Shown: positions 44,720 to 49,976 of the stretch, one piece after another
How positions within the stretch are numbered: position 1 is the first letter of the stretch
How the letters are laid out: every line of letters begins with the position of its first letter
DNA from: Polynucleobacter meluiroseus
GTDB taxonomy: Bacteria > Pseudomonadota > Gammaproteobacteria > Burkholderiales > Burkholderiaceae
Assembly: GCA_945879115.1 (NCBI GenBank)
Contig: CAMDUR010000013.1
Location: 1 to 49,976 of the forward strand
Reading direction: 5' to 3'
DNA length: 49,976 bases
Translations under genes and position numbers: made by a program
The notes under the pieces: model-generated
Databases searched by the model: none
What the model saw: only the letters and a program-made list of their open reading frames with translations
Told to the model about the DNA's origin: nothing

Positions 44720-45147
44720 GTTTATTCAATCCTAGTCGTGAAGAAGTGCGGCAGTTTTTTTGTGAAGCTTGGGCAAAACAAATCAACTCTGGCATCCTGA
44801 CACCATTAGAGTCCATTGCTGCCAGGTGGATGGTCGAGCATCCAGAGTATCACGAGATACTAGGACAAGTAGAAGCAGCTCAAGCTACTGATTACACCCC
44901 TGAAAAAGGGCAGACCAATCCATTTCTTCATTTGGCTATGCATTTGTCAATCACTGAACAAGTGCAAATAGATCAGCCAATCGGTATTAGAGAAGTGAGT
45001 CGTCAGTTAATGATGAAGTTGGATTCTGAGCATGAGGCACAACATCGAATGATGGAATGTTTGGGTCAGGTCTTATGGCAAGCTCAAAGAGATGGAACGC
45101 CGCCTGATATGCAGGCTTATATTGAGTCAATCAAACAGCTACTTTAA
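44716..45147 (+). CDS. DUF1841 family protein
   Basis: A 143-residue cytosolic protein of the DUF1841 family, which is widespread in beta- and gammaproteobacteria and of unknown function. Conserved stretches are MSLFNPSREEVRQFF, ESIAARWMVEHPEYHEIL, NPFLHLAMHLSITEQVQIDQ (the last with possible metal-binding His), and HRMMECLGQVLWQAQRDGTP. It is coupled to nth by overlap. Its stop codon abuts the stop codon of the convergent rsxB gene (TAA then TTA) with no intervening base. Confidence 0.9.
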   Translation: MSLFNPSREEVRQFFCEAWAKQINSGILTPLESIAARWMVEHPEYHEILGQVEAAQATDYTPEKGQTNPFLHLAMHLSITEQVQIDQPIGIREVSRQLMMKLDSEHEAQHRMMECLGQVLWQAQRDGTPPDMQAYIESIKQLL

Positions 45148-45849
45148 TTAGTCGTTAGGCTCTTGATCAGCTTCTGCTTGTTTGGCCTTAGCGCGAACCA
45201 TAGCAGCAGCAATAATTGCTCTCTTACGCTCGATCTCTATTTTTTGCTCGTTATTAGTCGCGCTTTCAACATCCAAAGCTTTTAATTTTTTCTCTGCCTT
45301 GCGCTTGAGTCTTTGATCATTGTCTGACTCTTCACGAATCAATCGATCTTGACGAGATAAATAACGCTTTTGTGCCAACTTCGCTTCATCGGCACTCCAA
45401 GCATTCCAGCCGGTTTGATCACCCGTCACAGGGATCATCGTGATGCAATCGACAGGGCAAGGCGGAATACATAAATCACAACCAGTGCACCAATCTTTGA
45501 TGACCACATGCATTTGCTTGGATGCACCCACAATGGCATCAACAGGACATGCCTGAATGCACAGGGTGCAACCGATACAAGCTTTAGGATCTATGAAGGC
45601 GACAGGGCGTGGTCTTTCTGTACCATTGGCAGGGTTTAAAGCTAAGGGTTTCTTGCCTAAGATATCGGAGAGGCGAACAATGCCTTCAGCACCACCAGGT
45701 GGGCATTGATTGTGTGAGGCTTCATTCTTAGACATAGCTTTTGCGTATGCCTGACAATCAGGAAAGCCACATTTAGTGCATTGCGTTTGAGGAAGTGCAG
45801 CGTATAGACGGCTAAACAGGTCATCTAGACCGTCTATAGATTTAGGCAT
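45148..45849 (-). CDS. rsxB: RnfB/RsxB-type ferredoxin protein
   Basis: A 233-residue iron-sulfur protein. An N-terminal Fe-S domain (CTKCGFPDCQAYAKAM with a further Cys in QCPPGG) is followed by two 4Fe-4S clusters, CIGCTLCIQACPVDAI and CTGCDLCIPPCPVDCI. The C-terminal 80 residues are a charged helical tail. It lacks the N-terminal membrane anchor of full RnfB, and no other rnf gene is adjacent. Soluble RnfB-like proteins next to nth are common in Burkholderiales. It starts within the last codons of the phaZ gene (8-base overlap). Confidence 0.9.
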   Translation of the reverse strand: MPKSIDGLDDLFSRLYAALPQTQCTKCGFPDCQAYAKAMSKNEASHNQCPPGGAEGIVRLSDILGKKPLALNPANGTERPRPVAFIDPKACIGCTLCIQACPVDAIVGASKQMHVVIKDWCTGCDLCIPPCPVDCITMIPVTGDQTGWNAWSADEAKLAQKRYLSRQDRLIREESDNDQRLKRKAEKKLKALDVESATNNEQKIEIERKRAIIAAAMVRAKAKQAEADQEPND

Positions 45850-47176
45850 TCTTCTGGGCTACAGTTTTTTTAGCTGTAGATTTCCTTGCGGGCTTCTTAG
45901 CAACCGGTCTAGCTGCAACTTCCTTACTACCTTTAACAGCATGTTTGCGGATGAACTGAGAAATCTCTGGGTAAATCATTTCACGCCAGCGGGTACCTGA
46001 AAAGATGCCGTAGTGACCAGCACCTTTAGCTTCGTAATGTTCTTTTTTACGCTCCGGAATATTTTTACAAAGGGCATGGGCTGCACGAGTCTGACCACTT
46101 CCAGAGATATCATCTAGCTCACCCTCAATAGTTAAGAGTGCTGTGGTGGTAATGTCTTGAGGTTTTACAAGCTTGCCATCTACAACCCACTTACCAGTTG
46201 GTAAAGAATGATCTTGGAATACTGTCTTGATCGTATCGAGATAATAAGCAGCATCCATATCGATGACAGCGTTGTACTCATCGTAAAACTTAATATGTGC
46301 CTCGGTGTCGCTTTTATCTCCTTTGATTAGATCTTGGAAGAAATCCCAGTGTGACTGAACGTGACGGTCGGGGTTCATAGCTACAAACCCAGTGTGCTGT
46401 AAAAAGCCAGGGTAGACACGACGGCCGGCTCCAGCGTGCGGTGGAGGAACTGTGAAGACCACATTGTTCTCAAACCATTCAAAAGACTTATTGGTGGCCG
46501 TTGAGTTAACAATGGTTGGATTCTTACGAGCATCAATCGGACCACCCATCATGATCATTGTTCTTGGCGTCACCTCACCAGCTGAGGCCATCAGTGATAC
46601 AGCCCCCATGACAGGAACAGTTGGTTGGCAAACAGAAATAACATTGAGATCTTTAGCACCAATGACTCGAATAAATTCTTGAATGTAATGTACATAATCA
46701 TCTAAACGGAATGTGCCATCTTCGAGAGGAACTAAGCGCGCATCAACCCAGTCTGTGATGTAAACCTTATGGTCTTTTAAGAGAGTTCTAACTGTGTCAC
46801 GCAAAAGCGTTGAGTGGTGACCTGATAAAGGTGCAACCACCAAGACAACTGGGTCAGTCTTTAATTTTTGAATAACTTTGACATCATCTGAATAACGTCT
46901 AAAACGAATTAATTTACAAAAAGGCTTATCAACAATAGTTAACTCATTAATTGCTATGGACTTGCCATGAGCTATGACATTTTTAATTTTGAATTCTGGT
47001 TTTTCGTACTCTTTACCTAAGCGGTAGAGTAGTTCGTAGCCGGCAGCTATTCTGGTAGCTGAGGGCATTAGAGAGAGAGGATTACTTGGATTGACAAAGG
47101 TTTTGGCTGTCGCTTGAGCCCATGCTGTTAATGGCTGAAGTAAGGCTTTTTGAAATTCTTGATATTGATACAGCAT
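45842..47176 (-). CDS. phaZ: Intracellular polyhydroxybutyrate depolymerase PhaZ
   Basis: A 444-residue cytosolic PHB depolymerase that breaks down stored PHB granules. The catalytic triad is Cys183 (SVCQP), Asp355 (LDD) and His388 (GAGHYG), positions that as I recall match those of R. eutropha PhaZ1. It lacks a signal peptide, as expected. The C-terminus adds about 25 residues rich in Lys, Ala and Pro (AARPVAKKPARKSTAKK), resembling the tail of histone H1-like and PhaM/PhaF-type proteins that tie granules to DNA. It has its own promoter near 47260-47288. Confidence 0.93.
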   Translation of the reverse strand: MLYQYQEFQKALLQPLTAWAQATAKTFVNPSNPLSLMPSATRIAAGYELLYRLGKEYEKPEFKIKNVIAHGKSIAINELTIVDKPFCKLIRFRRYSDDVKVIQKLKTDPVVLVVAPLSGHHSTLLRDTVRTLLKDHKVYITDWVDARLVPLEDGTFRLDDYVHYIQEFIRVIGAKDLNVISVCQPTVPVMGAVSLMASAGEVTPRTMIMMGGPIDARKNPTIVNSTATNKSFEWFENNVVFTVPPPHAGAGRRVYPGFLQHTGFVAMNPDRHVQSHWDFFQDLIKGDKSDTEAHIKFYDEYNAVIDMDAAYYLDTIKTVFQDHSLPTGKWVVDGKLVKPQDITTTALLTIEGELDDISGSGQTRAAHALCKNIPERKKEHYEAKGAGHYGIFSGTRWREMIYPEISQFIRKHAVKGSKEVAARPVAKKPARKSTAKKTVAQKNA

Positions 47177-47228
47177 TGATTGATCTCCCGAAGTCTTAAA
47201 TAGTCCAAAGATGCTTTTTTGAACAAGC

Positions 47229-47242
47229 GTGCATTAATGCAC
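47229..47242. promoter_or_regulatory. Palindrome in the phaZ leader
   Basis: GTGCATTAATGCAC is a perfect 14-base palindrome between the predicted phaZ start point and its ATG. It could be an operator or a hairpin in the leader. No regulator is assigned. Confidence 0.55.
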
Positions 47243-47259
47243 TTTTTACACTAAGTTTG

Positions 47260-47288
47260 ATTATACTCAAAATCTGAGATTTGTGCAA
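47260..47288 (-). promoter_or_regulatory. phaZ promoter
   Basis: On the minus strand TTGCAC (47288-47283), a 17-base spacer, then TATAAT (47265-47260). The predicted +1 is near 47253. The -35 lies in TTGCATTGCAC, directly after the hairpin at 47291-47324. Confidence 0.82.
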
Positions 47289-47290
47289 TG

Positions 47291-47324
47291 CAACAATCTG
47301 GTGCGCTACAGCACCAGATTGTTG
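47291..47324. terminator. Perfect hairpin downstream of the aminotransferase gene
   Basis: CAACAATCTGGTGC (47291-47304) and GCACCAGATTGTTG (47311-47324) form a 14-bp stem with a 6-base loop. Neither strand has a T-run after it, so it is not a textbook terminator. Its position right after the aminotransferase stop codon fits an mRNA 3' end; it also abuts the phaZ -35. Confidence 0.55.
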
Positions 47325-47346
47325 ATTAAGTCATTGAATTATATAA

Positions 47347-48543
47347 TTATAAAACTTTGGCAATGGCTTTGGCGACTCCACCAATATTCTTACTATTAAG
47401 GGCTGCAACACAGATACGACCTGTCGAAACAGCGTAAATGCCAAATTCTGTCTTAAGACGTTCAACTTGATCGGCTGTTAGACCGGAATAAGAGAACATC
47501 CCCCTTTGGGAGTTTACAAAGCCAAAGTCACGCTTGGCACCTGATTCTGCCAACTTAGATACCAATGTATTGCGCATTAACTTGATACGATCGCGCATTT
47601 CACCGAGCTCTTGTTCCCACATCGCACGGAGCTCAGGACTATTAAGAACTGTTGCAATCACTGTGCCGCCATGGATAGCTGGATTAGAGTAGTTGGTACG
47701 AATGACACGCTTCACTTGCGACAAGACACGTGTTGACTCATCTTTGCTAGCTGTCACCACTGATAAAGCACCGACGCGCTCACCATAGAGTGAGAATGAC
47801 TTAGAGAACGAGCTAGAGACAAAGAAGCTTAAGCCAGCATCAGCAAACAATCGAACCGCAGCCCCATCCTCATCAATACTGTCCGCAAAGCCCTGGTAAG
47901 CCATGTCTAGGAAAGGAATTAACTGCTTAGATTGGCAAATATTAGCGACTTTTTTCCACTGCTCTGCGCTCATATCGGCACCCGTTGGGTTATGGCAGCA
48001 TGCGTGAAGCAGGACAATGGATTTCGCTGGAAGAGCCTCTAAAGACTTAACCATGCCATCAAAATCAACACCACGAGTTTTTGAGTCGTAGTAAGTGTAG
48101 TTTTGAACCGTAAACCCTGCAGATTCAAAAATACCCCGGTGGTTTTCCCAGCTAGGGTCACTAATGGCAACAATTGCATTAGGTTCGAGACGTTTTAAGA
48201 AGTCTGCACCGATCTTGAGGGCACCAGTACCACCCACAGCCTGAGCGGTTACAACGCGACCTGACGTTAATATCTCGGAGTCTTTGCCAAAAAGTAAGTT
48301 TTGAACACCTTGGTTGTAGGCGGCAAGGCCTTCAATAGCCAAATAGCCGCGAGCAGAGGATTTCTCCATCATGATTTTTTCAGCCGCTTGAACCGCTCTC
48401 AATAAAGGGATCTTGCCTTCATCTGTAAAGTAGACACCAACGCCAAGGTTTACCTTGCCAGAGCGGGTATCAGAGTTATAGGCTTCGTTCAGGCCAAGGA
48501 TAGGGTCGCGGGGGGCGAGTTCAACGTTAGAAAATAGGCTCAT
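47347..48543 (-). CDS. Aspartate/aromatic aminotransferase (AspC/TyrB family)
   Basis: A 398-residue class I aminotransferase. It begins [20 protein letters not shown], the AspC/TyrB opening. The PLP lysine is in [15 protein letters not shown], the PLP ring-binding Asp is in [12 protein letters not shown], and [13 protein letters not shown] is strongly conserved. It transfers the amino group between aspartate, tyrosine or phenylalanine and 2-oxoglutarate; AspC or TyrB type cannot be decided. The start is the ATG at 48543; a longer frame up to 48654 runs into uvrB and starts with a hydrophobic stretch unlike the family. It is divergent from uvrB across about 40 bases. Confidence 0.93.
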   Translation of the reverse strand: MSLFSNVELAPRDPILGLNEAYNSDTRSGKVNLGVGVYFTDEGKIPLLRAVQAAEKIMMEKSSARGYLAIEGLAAYNQGVQNLLFGKDSEILTSGRVVTAQAVGGTGALKIGADFLKRLEPNAIVAISDPSWENHRGIFESAGFTVQNYTYYDSKTRGVDFDGMVKSLEALPAKSIVLLHACCHNPTGADMSAEQWKKVANICQSKQLIPFLDMAYQGFADSIDEDGAAVRLFADAGLSFFVSSSFSKSFSLYGERVGALSVVTASKDESTRVLSQVKRVIRTNYSNPAIHGGTVIATVLNSPELRAMWEQELGEMRDRIKLMRNTLVSKLAESGAKRDFGFVNSQRGMFSYSGLTADQVERLKTEFGIYAVSTGRICVAALNSKNIGGVAKAIAKVL

Positions 48544-48580
48544 AGTATTAAATATGTTAGAAAGTTCAAGCAAGCCTAGA

Positions 48581-49976
48581 ATGATAGCCGAGATGCAAAA
48601 AAAGACACCTAAAAAATTAGAAATTCCAAGTTCGCCAGCTGAGGACAACGTCATTCGTTTTCCTGGATCGCCATTTTTGCTTCATCAACCCTTTCTACCT
48701 GCCGGTGATCAGCCTGAGGCTATCAAGCAATTGGTAGAGGGGATTGAGGATGGCTTGATTTATCAGACCCTTTTGGGTGTGACTGGCTCTGGGAAGACTT
48801 ATACGATGGCTAACACCATTGCTCGCATGGGTCGTCCAGCAATTGTTTTTGCCCCTAATAAAACTTTAGCTGCCCAACTTTATAGTGAATTTAGAGAATT
48901 CTTTCCACAAAATGCCGTGGAATACTTTGTCAGTTATTACGATTACTACCAGCCAGAGGCTTATGTGCCAACCCGAGATCTTTTTATTGAAAAAGATTCG
49001 TCGATTAATGAGCATATTGAGCAAATGCGACTCTCTGCTACGAAGAGTCTTTTAGAAAGACGTGACACGATTATCGTCTCTACAGTATCTGCAATTTACG
49101 GTATCGGTAATCCAGGTGACTATCACCAAATGGTTTTGACTCTTCGTCAGGGTGATAAGTTATCTCAACGAGATATTGTGACTCGTTTAATTGCTATGCA
49201 ATACGATCGCAACGATATTGATTTTTCTCGCGGAAGCTTTCGAGTTAGAGGAGATACGATTGATGTATTTCCGGCCGAGCATAATGAGTTAGCAGTGCGT
49301 ATCGACTTGTTTGATGATCAAGTCGATACGCTGCAATTCTTTGATCCATTAACCGGAAGGATCAAACAAAAGATCCCTCGTTTCACTATTTATCCCGGCT
49401 CACATTACGTCACACCTCGAGAGACAGTTCTTCGTGCGATTGAAACCATCAAAGCAGAACTCAGAGAGCGCTTAGATTTTTACGTTAAAGAGGGAAAGTT
49501 GGTTGAGGCACAACGTCTCGAGCAAAGAACTCGCTTTGATTTAGAGATGCTTTCAGAGTTAGGCTTCTGTAAAGGCATTGAAAATTATTCAAGACATTTA
49601 TCGGGCGCCAAACCTGGTGAGGCACCACCGACCCTAGTGGATTACTTACCACCCGATGCATTGATGTTCTTGGATGAAAGTCATGTGCTCATTGGTCAAC
49701 TCAACGGTATGTACAACGGCGACAAGGCGCGTAAATCAACATTGGTTGAATACGGCTTCCGCTTGCCTTCAGCGATGGATAACCGTCCTCTAAAGTTTGA
49801 AGAATTTGAGACAAAAATGAGACAAGTGGTTTTTGTCTCTGCAACGCCAGCTAATTATGAAAATGAACACGCTGATAAAGTGGTTGAGCAGGTTGTTCGT
49901 CCAACTGGCTTGGTGGATCCGATTATTCATGTGCGACCTGCTAGTTCACAAGTGGATGATGTGATCTCTGAGATTC
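48581..49976 (+). CDS. uvrB: Excinuclease ABC subunit B, N-terminal part
   Basis: The first 465 or so residues of UvrB, the damage-verifying helicase of nucleotide excision repair; the gene runs out of the window with the frame open. It shows Walker [15 protein letters not shown], the beta-hairpin region [12 protein letters not shown] that grips DNA, the stretch [19 protein letters not shown], and [19 protein letters not shown] with the DEAD-like DESH. Two in-frame ATGs exist, 48581 and 48593; both are poorly marked by ribosome-binding signals. Only some 37-49 bases separate it from the aminotransferase, so the promoters must overlap. No LexA box was seen upstream. Confidence 0.95.
   Translation, partial: MIAEMQKKTPKKLEIPSSPAEDNVIRFPGSPFLLHQPFLPAGDQPEAIKQLVEGIEDGLIYQTLLGVTGSGKTYTMANTIARMGRPAIVFAPNKTLAAQLYSEFREFFPQNAVEYFVSYYDYYQPEAYVPTRDLFIEKDSSINEHIEQMRLSATKSLLERRDTIIVSTVSAIYGIGNPGDYHQMVLTLRQGDKLSQRDIVTRLIAMQYDRNDIDFSRGSFRVRGDTIDVFPAEHNELAVRIDLFDDQVDTLQFFDPLTGRIKQKIPRFTIYPGSHYVTPRETVLRAIETIKAELRERLDFYVKEGKLVEAQRLEQRTRFDLEMLSELGFCKGIENYSRHLSGAKPGEAPPTLVDYLPPDALMFLDESHVLIGQLNGMYNGDKARKSTLVEYGFRLPSAMDNRPLKFEEFETKMRQVVFVSATPANYENEHADKVVEQVVRPTGLVDPIIHVRPASSQVDDVISEI

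Noticed and set aside
42083..47340. A 17-base identical string (GATTAAGTCATTGAATT) at 42083-42099 and 47324-47340
   Set aside because: In AT-rich DNA one such pair in 50 kb is not far from chance, and the two sites have different contexts (aceA upstream, aminotransferase downstream).
48541..48593. LexA box search upstream of uvrB
   Set aside because: No CTGT-N8-ACAG is present in the short divergent region, so SOS control of uvrB is not supported here.
1..49976. CRISPR arrays, insertion sequences, phage or toxin-antitoxin modules
   Set aside because: No regularly spaced repeats, transposase or integrase motifs, or paired small toxin-antitoxin frames were seen; all long genes are housekeeping or metabolic.

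Overview
This is an ordinary chromosomal stretch from a betaproteobacterium of the Burkholderiaceae, most like a small-genome, low-G+C freshwater member such as Polynucleobacter. That is an inference from gene content and order: scpB-rluB, rimP-nusA-infB-rbfA-truB-typA, rpsF-priB-rpsR-rplI-dnaB, hom-thrC followed by molybdopterin genes, a soluble RnfB-type ferredoxin beside nth, and a cytosolic PHB depolymerase. It also rests on composition that looks by eye like mid-40s percent G+C, and on very tight packing. I saw no mobile element, CRISPR array, phage gene, rRNA or obvious defence island.

Layout. 1-2608: the end of a YejE-type permease, its double ATPase YejF, and a secreted NlpC/P60 hydrolase. 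2680-5221: a patatin lipoprotein divergent from an orphan ferric-iron binding protein that has a Fur-box-like palindrome upstream, then a shortened SafE-like membrane protein. 5302-16142: chromosome segregation (scpB), a large-subunit pseudouridine synthase with long disordered tails (rluB), then the transcription/translation operon rimP to truB with typA behind it; the rimP operon starts with a near-consensus promoter and a leader that contains an intrinsic-terminator-like hairpin. 16229-22496: single genes, namely a RluA-family enzyme, a zinc alcohol dehydrogenase, dusA, tRNA-His, a lipid A acyltransferase, lexA and an asparaginase. 22588-25452: the S6 ribosomal protein operon running into dnaB. 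25459-28776: a minus-strand block with a second NlpC/P60 lipoprotein, a PIN-PhoH protein, Bcp and an Mth938-type protein. 28857-35625: amino-acid synthesis (alaA, hom, thrC) followed by molybdenum cofactor genes (mobB, moeA, moaD, moaE). 35659-41947: dinG with a GIY-YIG protein, divergent from clpB, which has a sigma32-type promoter, and an MFS transporter. 42261-49976: isocitrate lyase, a HIT protein, nth, DUF1841, rsxB, phaZ, an aspartate/aromatic aminotransferase and the first part of uvrB.

The most interesting signals are regulatory. At least four transcripts (NlpC/P60, dusA, lexA, asparaginase) have good -35/-10 promoters whose predicted +1 falls on or within two bases of the start codon, which suggests leaderless mRNAs. 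The lexA and asparaginase promoters interleave head to head beside a perfect LexA box. Other candidates are a Fur box near fbpA, a bulged hairpin before rpsF that looks like an autogenous control site, a hairpin abutting the dnaB start, and palindromes around the phaZ promoter. No previously undescribed multi-gene system was recognised.
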